11,838 nucleotides of DNA, taken from assembly GCA_016934435.1 (NCBI GenBank), contig JAFGSU010000032.1:1-11838 (forward strand), given 5' to 3'. This DNA is from Candidatus Zhuqueibacterota bacterium (lineage in GTDB: Bacteria > Zhuqueibacterota > Zhuqueibacteria > Residuimicrobiales > Residuimicrobiaceae). Positions 1-6,566 of this stretch are shown here, piece by piece. The notes beneath the pieces are model-generated. The model did no database searches. It was given only the letters and a program-made list of their open reading frames with translations, and was not told where the DNA came from. The stretch's first letter is position 1; each line of letters opens with the position of its first letter. Made by a program: the position numbers and the translations under genes.

Positions 1-617
1 GCTATCAGGTTGCGGTGAAAAAAATCGGCAACGCCGGCCACGAGGTGCGGGCGGCGATGAACAGTTTCTACGCCAGACGCTCGAGATGGCGCGGCTGGGT
101 GGAAGGGACCGTCAACTGGTCGATAGAAAATAACGACATTATAATTCTGGTGGACAAACTGGCGCACCGCTGCTACGTCTATGAAAACGGCATCCGGCTG
201 GCCGAGTACCCGATTGAACTCGGTCCCCATTGGCTCGGCCATAAGCGGCAAATGGGAGACGGCGCGACGCCGGAAGGCCGCTATTACATCCGCAAGAAAA
301 AAAGCGACAAACAAACCGTGTATTATAAAGCCCTGGAAATCGATTATCCCAATCCGGAAGACGAAGCCCTGTTTTACGCCGCCCAGCAGCGCGGCGCCAT
401 TTCCAGACACGCCCGGATCGGCGGTCTGATTGAAATTCACGGAGAAGGCGGAAGGGGCGCAAACTGGACGGCCGGCTGTGTGGCCCTGCGCAATCAGGAT
501 ATGGATAGCCTGTTCGTGCTGGCAAAGATCGGCACACCGGTCACCATTGTCGGTTCCATGCGGGGGATCGACATTCAACCAGCCACCAACGCACCCGTCA
601 CGCTCGGCGCCCAATAA
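1..617 (+). CDS. YkuD-domain L,D-transpeptidase-like protein, 5' end probably truncated
   Basis: Predicted periplasmic peptidoglycan enzyme of the YkuD (L,D-transpeptidase) fold. A GTG at 15 would give 200 residues, but the frame is open to the left edge and no signal peptide or membrane segment follows that GTG, so I treat the gene as 5'-partial. Numbering from the GTG, the YkuD domain spans about 41-180. Its first strands are IIILVDK (42-48), followed by GDGATPEGRYYI near 81-92. The catalytic part is IHG (141-143) and TAGCVALRNQDM (152-163), with C155 as nucleophile and H142 as partner. The T-x-G-C-x-A-L-x-N-x-D-M form replaces the usual S-H-G-C. It is what I associate with the COG3034 branch, which includes YafK/DpaA-like proteins. 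Members may form 3-3 cross-links or act on protein-peptidoglycan links; I cannot tell which here. Only 6 bp separate it from the next gene, so they are probably cotranscribed. Family assignment is firm, exact reaction is not. Confidence 0.88.
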   Translation, partial: YQVAVKKIGNAGHEVRAAMNSFYARRSRWRGWVEGTVNWSIENNDIIILVDKLAHRCYVYENGIRLAEYPIELGPHWLGHKRQMGDGATPEGRYYIRKKKSDKQTVYYKALEIDYPNPEDEALFYAAQQRGAISRHARIGGLIEIHGEGGRGANWTAGCVALRNQDMDSLFVLAKIGTPVTIVGSMRGIDIQPATNAPVTLGAQ

Positions 618-623
618 AATGAT

Positions 624-1397
624 ATGAAACGCGCGTTTAGAAATAAAACCAGATCCAAGAAACGCCTGCAGCGCCTGGTTGCAGATGCGGTGGAAGAAGC
701 CATTGATTACAACCCGGAAAATACCGACAAAAAAATCGGCCGGGCCCTGTTTTCGGGATTGTTCTTCGGCCTGCTCATTGCATTCATCTGTTTTATCTAT
801 TCGCCCACGCTGCGCGATTATGTGTACTGGGTCCTGCCGGAAACCCATACGACGCTCATTGACAAAAATGCCGATACGGGACGATTTCAGCGGGAAATTC
901 GCAGAGTCGAACGTCGCATCGCCACGCTGAAAAAAAGACTGGCCGCCTTGATTCCCAAAAAGTCTTATATCATTGTAGACACCTCCGGCAATCATATCAT
1001 CGTAATGAGGGGCAAGAGACTGGTGCATAAAGGCGTATGTTCCACCGGCAGCTATGTTTTGTTGCGCGCCTCGAATAATCGCCAATGGATTTTTCGCACC
1101 CCGCGCGGACAGTTCAAGGTGCTGAGTAAATTGTACGCGCCGGTATGGTACATGCCCGACTGGGCGTTTGTCGAGGAGGGCCGCCCCATACCGCCGCGCG
1201 ATTCGCCGAAGCGGTTCGAGCCCGGTGTGCTCGGCGAATACGCCCTGTCCATCGGCAGAGGGTATCTGATTCACGGCACGCTTTACAAACGCATGCTCGG
1301 CATGCCCGTCACTCATGGATGCGTGCGCGTGGGCGATGAAGACCTGAAAATTGTCTGGAAGAATTCAATGTTCGGCACCAAGGTGTTGATCTATTAA
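624..1397 (+). CDS. Membrane-anchored L,D-transpeptidase (YkuD/ErfK family)
   Basis: Predicted L,D-transpeptidase, making 3-3 meso-Dap cross-links or joining proteins to peptidoglycan through a cysteine acyl-enzyme. The 257 residues begin with a short basic cytoplasmic tail. One transmembrane helix follows (about 42-60), then a charged helical stretch likely to be a short coiled coil (about 86-110), then the YkuD domain (about 113-257). Visible motifs are IIVDTSGNHI (116-125), RTPRGQF (158-164), WYMPDW (175-180), the EYALSIG strand (205-211), YLIHG (214-218) and the full signature THGCVRVGDEDL (230-241). H217, H231, G232 and C233 are in place and R235 follows, so the active site looks intact. 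The domain should face the periplasm, held to the inner membrane rather than released. The ATG at 624 comes 6 bp after the preceding stop and has no evident Shine-Dalgarno, as is common in this window. The unusual feature is the anchor plus coil, shared in order with the next gene. Confidence 0.93.
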   Translation: MKRAFRNKTRSKKRLQRLVADAVEEAIDYNPENTDKKIGRALFSGLFFGLLIAFICFIYSPTLRDYVYWVLPETHTTLIDKNADTGRFQREIRRVERRIATLKKRLAALIPKKSYIIVDTSGNHIIVMRGKRLVHKGVCSTGSYVLLRASNNRQWIFRTPRGQFKVLSKLYAPVWYMPDWAFVEEGRPIPPRDSPKRFEPGVLGEYALSIGRGYLIHGTLYKRMLGMPVTHGCVRVGDEDLKIVWKNSMFGTKVLIY

Positions 1398-1424
1398 CCG
1401 GCCGAAACTGGTATTGAAGAAATC

Positions 1425-2252
1425 ATGTCGCGACGCAAAAAGAAAATAAATCTCCTGCCGTTTTTCAGGAACAGGCGACCGGCGCAGATTGTTTTTATCA
1501 TCTTTTTCCTCCTGCCCGTCCTGCTGGTATCGATACTGCTGATTTTTCTGCCCGTTTACGAACAGATGAAGGAGCAATCTCTGGAAATAAAAAGCGGCGA
1601 TCAGAAAAAATCGGGTTTGCTGGCGTCATCGGAAAAACTGGCCGCGCAAATGTCGAGCCTGCAGGTGGAGGAGGCGTATTTAAAATCGCTGTATGCCCTG
1701 CGAAGAAAAGATTCTATTATGCTGTCCATCGATCTGCACGACAGCCTGCTTTCCATTCTCATCAAGGGGATACCGGCGCGACAATGCACTATCAAAGAAT
1801 ACCGCATGAGCCATGCCATCCCTCACATAGCTGCGCGCGATACCATGCATTCCTGGCTCTACCCGCCCTTTAAGCTGCAGAAGGAATGGGCTACCATACC
1901 CAAAGCGCCCATCCGCATCATGGATGCGCCCAAGGATACCATCGAAGCCAATGCCATGGCCGGCGAAGAGATTTCGATTGAGAAGAACGATGTGCATTTC
2001 ACCATGCAGTTTAATCGGGGTCTAACCGTGGTAGTGGAGCAACTGCAGACGCCGAGCTGGAAAGGCCGCTGGAAAAAGTTCATCTACGATTTGGAGCGGT
2101 TACACAGTCAGGCGCTCAAAACCATCAAAGAATTAAAGCAGAAACAACTGCCACAACATCAGCTGTGGATCGAAGTGTATATCTCCCGAGAAGATGCCAA
2201 AGCGGTTTACCGGGCGACGCCGCACAGCCTGGAAATGGCGCTGCGGCTGTAA
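1425..2252 (+). CDS. Single-pass membrane coiled-coil protein, L,D-transpeptidase-associated, function unknown
   Basis: I do not recognise a named family. The 275-residue protein has a strongly basic N-terminus (residues 3-7 RRKKK), one transmembrane helix (about 21-43) and a heptad-like helix (about 46-95), so the remainder should be periplasmic. Residues 97-125 form a strand pattern, IMLSIDLHDSLLSILIKGI, that resembles the opening strands of the YkuD domains in the two genes upstream (hydrophobic strand, D, x6-7, hydrophobic strand, G). No HG or GC catalytic motif follows. A basic helix lies at about 211-240, and the tail 'IEVYISREDAKAVYR' (249-263) looks like a further strand plus helix. 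It starts 27 bp after the second transpeptidase and is probably in the same operon; weakly purine-rich GAAGAAAT precedes the ATG. A scaffold, regulator or catalytically dead transpeptidase-like partner is plausible but is inference. It converges on the tamB-like gene. Confidence 0.75.
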   Translation: MSRRKKKINLLPFFRNRRPAQIVFIIFFLLPVLLVSILLIFLPVYEQMKEQSLEIKSGDQKKSGLLASSEKLAAQMSSLQVEEAYLKSLYALRRKDSIMLSIDLHDSLLSILIKGIPARQCTIKEYRMSHAIPHIAARDTMHSWLYPPFKLQKEWATIPKAPIRIMDAPKDTIEANAMAGEEISIEKNDVHFTMQFNRGLTVVVEQLQTPSWKGRWKKFIYDLERLHSQALKTIKELKQKQLPQHQLWIEVYISREDAKAVYRATPHSLEMALRL

Positions 2253-2345
2253 ATTTTAGGCTCAATTACCTTATTGATCATGAAAATCGAATACCATCAT
2301 ATCTACGCCCACTGTTATTCCGGACCTAATCGTGGTCGTTATCCC
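2253..2345. other. Short convergent intergenic region
   Basis: Ninety-three bases lie between two converging stop codons, where transcription terminators would be expected. The only structure I see is a weak GACC/GGTC inverted repeat near 2324-2338. It has no T tract on either strand, so I do not call a terminator. There is no ORF, RNA gene or repeat visible. Confidence 0.4.
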
Positions 2346-5300
2346 TCACTTTTCATACTTCCAGATGACATCGAATCCCGTGGTTCGCTCGTCGCCGCGG
2401 GTGGCCTGTAAATGCAGGGATCGCAGGATTTCATATTCCAGCGTCACCCGCTCGGGCACCGCTTCGTCGGAGCGGCTGAAATCAAATTCTCTTTCATAGC
2501 TGAGGAACAGATCATTGGTGATATATTTGCCCACCACCACCGTCGCCTGTCTCCAGTTCTGGTCGCCGCGAAACTCGATCACATCCAATTTCAATTGCTG
2601 GCGTAAAGAATTGGATAGCTGGCCGGTGATCTGCCAGCTCAAAAGCTGCTTCATCGCCTCGCTGCTCATGTCGGTTTGCTCTTGCCCCTGCTCCAGGTCG
2701 CTTTTTTCGCCCTGGGTGAGCAGGTCAAAACTGCGACCGAACAACAGGTAAGAGAGGGCATCGGTTTCGGTGATTTCCAGTCCATCGAGGGAGAATTTCA
2801 AGGCCGGATTGAACAACTGGCCGCTCACTGTTAGTTTTAGCGTCTTTTTCGAGCGATCGATACTGCGAAAAACATATTCCGCTTCCAGATCGATGTTGAG
2901 ATTAAACGTCTCTCCTCCCAGAAACGTCAAAGTCCCGGTTTGAATATCGAATTTTCGGCTGTAGAGGTCATACGTGCCGCGGAGAATGCGGATGGACCCG
3001 AACAATTCAACCGGGGGACCCTGTTTCACCAGGTCCAGCGTTCCTTCGATTTCGATATTCATTTCGCGGCTGCGGAGCCAGGTGTTGCGCGGCACTTCGA
3101 TTTTAATGCTGCCGCGGACGTTTTTGAAATATTTGACCCAGGAAGGCAGGAGAACGGAAACATCGTACGCCTGGCTTATGGTGTCTTGCTGTGAGACCAC
3201 CAGAAGCGGGCGGTCGGGCAGCAGGATGTCGGTGGGCGTCTGTATCAGGGCGGTGAGATCAAAGCGCGAACGCTCGATCGTCAGTTGCCCCGAAAAGGTC
3301 GGCGCCTGATCTTTCTTTTCGATCGTGATGTCACCCCCCAGGGTGATCTCAACCTCGCGCATATCCACCGGCGTGAAATGATCCGGATGCAACGTCAGTG
3401 AAAAGTGTTGAAAGGGATGTTCGAGATCTTTCAAGTCATAGGTAACAAATCCTTCCCCTCTCAGGGTGCCGTCGCCGCCCTTGAACGAAAGGTTACGCAG
3501 TCGGATGGCCGAACTATCCACTTCCATCCGCATGGCGATCTGGCGGAACGGTTGGCCTAACAGGGGACTGTCGATGCGGTCACCCTGTATGGTCAGAAAA
3601 CCGGAAGGTCGGGGATGGTTGAGAGTGTTCTCAAGCTGCACCTGGCCCGAGCCCCGGCTATCGATGATCACATCCGGCATAAAGGCCGAGAGAAAGCTGA
3701 GCGGCATTTCCTCCAACTGCAATGCTACCCCTAAGGATTTATTTTTATGGATTTGAGGAGAAGGATCGTTCAGGGATAGCCTTAACGGCAGATCGCCTTT
3801 CAGGATGAGCGGTGTTCTTTCCTGGTCCATCAGCTGTAAAAGCGCCTGCAAATTTTCATCGCGGAAGACGACATTTGCCGTCAGGCTATCGAAACCAAAA
3901 CCACCCAGACGGCCTTGCCGCCAGACGCCCCGGCTAATAACCTCCGGGGCTTCGAAGGTGCCCTGCAAATGACTGAGCCAGTGCACCCGCCCCGATAACC
4001 GATAGGCGGCCGGGAACAGGGAGCCATAGGCGTCGAGCTGGATATTTTTACATACGAGGTCGAGATCTTGCTCTCCGGCGCGCCGGATGCCGCCATGCAA
4101 GGCGATCAGCTGATCCTGGAACGCCAGCGAAATATGCTGCAGTTGCAGCTGGGTCGGCGATAAAAGAATGGAAGAAGAGTCGCTGCCGCCAATCCAGAGT
4201 TGATTTTTATACCCCACCTGCGCATCGGTCAGCAAACAGGTAACTGTGCTGTCCTGGCGTCGCAGTTCGGCGCGCAGCCGGGTCCAGACGCTATCGGTAA
4301 AAGCGGCCTGACCTTCGAGGAAGAGAAAGTGTTTAAAGACGCGAAGATCGAGATCGACGGAATCGATGCCGGTGGATGGATTCAGGTTGATGCCGTGGAT
4401 GTTCATGTTCACCTGACCGTATGGATCACTGGACAGGCCGCTGACCTGCCAGCGCCCTCGCAACTGGTCGATGTGAATATCCTCATAGACGGTGTTTTGC
4501 AAGGCGAGTCCACCGGTGGTTTGCAGAGAGTCGGGCATGCCGTTCAGACGGCCGTAAAAGGAACCGTCAATATTCACGGCCGGGTTCTGCAACCACTGTT
4601 GGATGTAGGTGGTATCGCGCAGATGTCCGTGATAGATAAAATCGAGCCACCCGGAGGTCTGCCGGTCGCCATGGACGTAGAGGTACCCCGAGGGCGCATC
4701 GATTCGAAGGCTGTCCAGCCGCATATATCCATCCTGCCAGAGGCCCGCCGCCCGGGCATCATCAACGGGTATTCCCAGGAAAGAGGAGGGAGCGGTGTTC
4801 AGGGAAAAATGTATTTGTGCCTCTTCCGGCTGCAATCCGTTTCCGGCGGCGGTCAATTGAAAGGACAGATCGGAATGCAGCGAGTCGTCGGGCAAAAACC
4901 CGGCCAGATTGAGATGATGACCGTCGACGGTTAGTTCATATTGCGGAATTTGACTCAGAGCTGCAATGATGGCACGGGTTTGTATCTGCCCCCATGCGCC
5001 GTCTGCGTTTATTTCGCTCTGAACTGTATCGGCGCGCAGTGAAACCCGGGCATCGGCATGCGCTACCTCAATGTGCCGGAAACGGCTGTTTTCGAGCGCC
5101 ACCGACGCCAGCCACTGCGCTGTTTGCGGATCAAATCCTTTGCCGGTCATCTGCAGGCGACCGTTGAGCCGCAGTGGAACGGTATCCGCCTTGTCGATCC
5201 AATCAGAGACGGCAAAGCGGTTAAACCCAATGGTCAGTTGCAGGGGCGCATTCGCTATCGGAAGGCGCCCGTTGCCGCTCAGCGTCAGGGATTGCTGCAG

Positions 5301-6164
5301 TTGGGAGGCATTCAGGCGCCATTGCAACGAATCCTGCGCAAGCGCCGCGGTCAGCTCCATCTGAAGCGTGCGGCTGCTCGGCCATTGCGGCAGAAAGGCG
5401 CGCACATCATTCATGTCTAACAACTCTGCAAACATCTTCAGGCGAAAGCCGGCCGGTTTTCCTAACGGCAACTGCATATTCAGATTCAAGGCCGAGCGGG
5501 TGGTGGTCAGGACCATGTTTTGCAGATAGAGGCTGTCGCGACGCGCCATGAAAAAGCCGTTGAAATTCTCCACGGCGAAATCGTACTCTTTGAGTCTAAA
5601 GCGGCACTCCGATAGGCGCCCCATGGCGATGCCGCTCAGATAACGGACCGATAGTTCGAGGTTTGCATCCTCCACATGCAGCGGCGACGGCATGCCCTGC
5701 ATTGCCACGCCCCCGTGGGTGAGGCGCAACGATTTCAGCTGCAGGCGCCAATCGCTTTTGGCTGTATCAACGGTAGTGGGGGTCTTGAACAGGCGGTTAA
5801 CATTCCATTCGCCATCGGGTGTTTGTCTCAGGCAGACGCGGGGCGAATCGATGACGAGGCGGTTGATCTCGATGGTTTTGCTCAATAGTTGCAGGGGCTG
5901 AATGCTCAGCTCGAGGCGCGCCACGGACAGGACGGTGTCGCCTTCCATGGTCAAAAGGATATCGTGGCAACTCAGGCCGGATGCCAGTCCGCCGGAAACC
6001 CGCCCGACCTGCAGTTCACCCGCAACGGCCTGCCGTGCCCGGTCGAGCACTAATTTCTTCAGCCACTGTTTGAACCAGTTGCTCTGCAGAATGATGGCGG
6101 CGACGAAAATTGTCAAAATCAAAACCGTCAATGCAGAGATGGATATTTTTACAATACGTTTCAT
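2346..6164 (-). CDS. tamB: TamB-like translocation/assembly module protein (DUF490 C-terminal domain)
   Basis: Large inter-membrane protein of 1,272 residues, close to the about 1,260 of E. coli TamB. Residues about 7-27 form one N-terminal signal-anchor helix. The rest is a very long run of alternating hydrophobic strands without cysteine clusters or enzyme motifs, as expected for the AsmA/TamB-type beta-groove that spans the periplasm. The start resembles this superfamily (VSGGLASGLSCHDILL, 56-71, then strands describing 'VLSVARLELSI'). The C-terminal part (about 950-1272) matches the TamB/DUF490 domain. It contains DALSYLLFGRSFD (1135-1147) and VVVGKYITNDLFLSYERE (1209-1226), and ends in amphipathic strands. 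Such proteins work with TamA in autotransporter/outer-membrane protein assembly and are also proposed to carry phospholipid to the outer membrane. The partner tamA-like gene lies immediately upstream on the same strand, separated by 402 bp. The ATG is chosen because the anchor helix begins at residue 7; no Shine-Dalgarno is seen. Confidence 0.9.
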   Translation of the reverse strand: MKRIVKISISALTVLILTIFVAAIILQSNWFKQWLKKLVLDRARQAVAGELQVGRVSGGLASGLSCHDILLTMEGDTVLSVARLELSIQPLQLLSKTIEINRLVIDSPRVCLRQTPDGEWNVNRLFKTPTTVDTAKSDWRLQLKSLRLTHGGVAMQGMPSPLHVEDANLELSVRYLSGIAMGRLSECRFRLKEYDFAVENFNGFFMARRDSLYLQNMVLTTTRSALNLNMQLPLGKPAGFRLKMFAELLDMNDVRAFLPQWPSSRTLQMELTAALAQDSLQWRLNASQLQQSLTLSGNGRLPIANAPLQLTIGFNRFAVSDWIDKADTVPLRLNGRLQMTGKGFDPQTAQWLASVALENSRFRHIEVAHADARVSLRADTVQSEINADGAWGQIQTRAIIAALSQIPQYELTVDGHHLNLAGFLPDDSLHSDLSFQLTAAGNGLQPEEAQIHFSLNTAPSSFLGIPVDDARAAGLWQDGYMRLDSLRIDAPSGYLYVHGDRQTSGWLDFIYHGHLRDTTYIQQWLQNPAVNIDGSFYGRLNGMPDSLQTTGGLALQNTVYEDIHIDQLRGRWQVSGLSSDPYGQVNMNIHGINLNPSTGIDSVDLDLRVFKHFLFLEGQAAFTDSVWTRLRAELRRQDSTVTCLLTDAQVGYKNQLWIGGSDSSSILLSPTQLQLQHISLAFQDQLIALHGGIRRAGEQDLDLVCKNIQLDAYGSLFPAAYRLSGRVHWLSHLQGTFEAPEVISRGVWRQGRLGGFGFDSLTANVVFRDENLQALLQLMDQERTPLILKGDLPLRLSLNDPSPQIHKNKSLGVALQLEEMPLSFLSAFMPDVIIDSRGSGQVQLENTLNHPRPSGFLTIQGDRIDSPLLGQPFRQIAMRMEVDSSAIRLRNLSFKGGDGTLRGEGFVTYDLKDLEHPFQHFSLTLHPDHFTPVDMREVEITLGGDITIEKKDQAPTFSGQLTIERSRFDLTALIQTPTDILLPDRPLLVVSQQDTISQAYDVSVLLPSWVKYFKNVRGSIKIEVPRNTWLRSREMNIEIEGTLDLVKQGPPVELFGSIRILRGTYDLYSRKFDIQTGTLTFLGGETFNLNIDLEAEYVFRSIDRSKKTLKLTVSGQLFNPALKFSLDGLEITETDALSYLLFGRSFDLLTQGEKSDLEQGQEQTDMSSEAMKQLLSWQITGQLSNSLRQQLKLDVIEFRGDQNWRQATVVVGKYITNDLFLSYEREFDFSRSDEAVPERVTLEYEILRSLHLQATRGDERTTGFDVIWKYEK

Positions 6165-6236
6165 AGCGTTATTTATTAGCCAAATTCGGGGTTACTTTTC
6201 GAACCGAACGGTTTTTTTGCGCTTAAAAAATAATTT

Positions 6237-6266
6237 ATCATATGATCATTAGTTCAATAAATACAA
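6237..6266 (-). promoter_or_regulatory. Possible promoter for the tamB-like gene
   Basis: On the minus strand TTGTAT (6266-6261) and TATGAT (6242-6237, five of six with TATAAT) are separated by 18 bp, about 73 bp upstream of the ATG. The -10 box lies in a palindromic ATCATATGAT. Local A+T richness makes chance matches likely, so this is tentative. Confidence 0.3.
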
Positions 6267-6267
6267 T

Positions 6268-6348
6268 TGCTATAAATATATCATCCCTAACGGGACTTGT
6301 TCACTAATGTGTTTCTACAAATATGCCATCCCCAACCTGGAAAAACCA
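6268..6348 (-). repeat. Tandem pair of intergenic repeat units (GGGATGRYATATTTRTAG core)
   Basis: Read on the minus strand, GGGATGGCATATTTGTAG (6332-6315) and GGGATGATATATTTATAG (6287-6270) match at 15 of 18 positions and lie exactly 45 bp apart. The second unit is preceded by AAGTCCCGTTAG, so TCCC and GGGA can pair across a TAAC-type loop (6284-6295 on the plus strand). The first has a weaker CCA/TGG version. From memory, near-identical CCCGTAGGGA-x-GACATATTTGTAG units occur many times between genes in Bacteroidota and related genomes; this could not be checked here. There is no coding potential and no IS-like end. Confidence 0.6.
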
Positions 6349-6448
6349 GAATATTTATTGGGCGATTAGGCTGATCGCATTTAAATTTTTAACCACTTTG
6401 TAAGAAAATAATTGATAAGAATTTAATCGCTCACTAAAATTGAACGAT

Positions 6449-6471
6449 CACAAAAAAATGTACTTTTTGTG
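6449..6471. repeat. AT-rich perfect inverted repeat
   Basis: CACAAAAA (6449-6456) and TTTTTGTG (6464-6471) are perfect reverse complements around a 7-base loop. A further TTTTGTG lies at 6481-6487, giving three related half-sites within 40 bp. The stem is weak as RNA and has no clear U tract in the tamA direction, so a protein-binding site is at least as likely as a terminator. It lies about 95-118 bp beyond the tamA-like stop. Confidence 0.35.
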
Positions 6472-6541
6472 CTTTTTCACTTTTGTGTCCTAATCCACAA
6501 TATCGAATTTTAACCTTTACCGTGAAACCAAAGCCTGCTAT

Positions 6542-6566
6542 TCGCCGCACGAGGCGCAACCGGCGA
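6542..6566 (-). terminator. Hairpin directly after the tamA-like stop codon (possible terminator)
   Basis: TCGCCG and CGGCGA (6561-6566 and 6542-6547) form a 6-bp GC-rich stem with a 13-base loop, starting at the base after the stop codon. No U-rich tail follows on the minus strand, so it is a poor intrinsic terminator. It could instead protect the 3' end of the transcript or be chance. Confidence 0.25.

Larger units (their letters stand above)
6165..6566. other. AT-rich intergenic region between tamA- and tamB-like genes
   Basis: These 402 bases are clearly richer in A+T than the flanking genes, and I find no convincing coding frame. A plus-strand frame starting at 6483 runs mostly antisense to the tamA-like gene and is a shadow. 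The region holds a hairpin just after the tamA stop, an 8-bp perfect inverted repeat near 6449-6471, a tandem pair of related repeat units (6268-6348) and a possible minus-strand promoter at 6237-6266. Its length suggests the tamB-like gene has its own promoter rather than depending wholly on read-through. Confidence 0.7.

Noticed and set aside
2324..2338. GACC/GGTC inverted repeat between the converging genes
   Set aside because: A 4-bp stem without a T tract is expected by chance and does not support a terminator call.
4200..4934. Plus-strand open frame of 244 codons within the tamB-like gene
   Set aside because: It is long but lies wholly antisense to a 1,272-codon gene with a convincing N-terminal anchor and C-terminal domain; its translation has no signal or motif and looks like a GC-frame shadow.
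6199..6218. AACC-GAAC-GGTT followed by seven T on the plus strand, resembling an intrinsic terminator
   Set aside because: The stem is only 4 bp and no plus-strand gene lies upstream; it sits in the leader of the minus-strand tamB-like gene.
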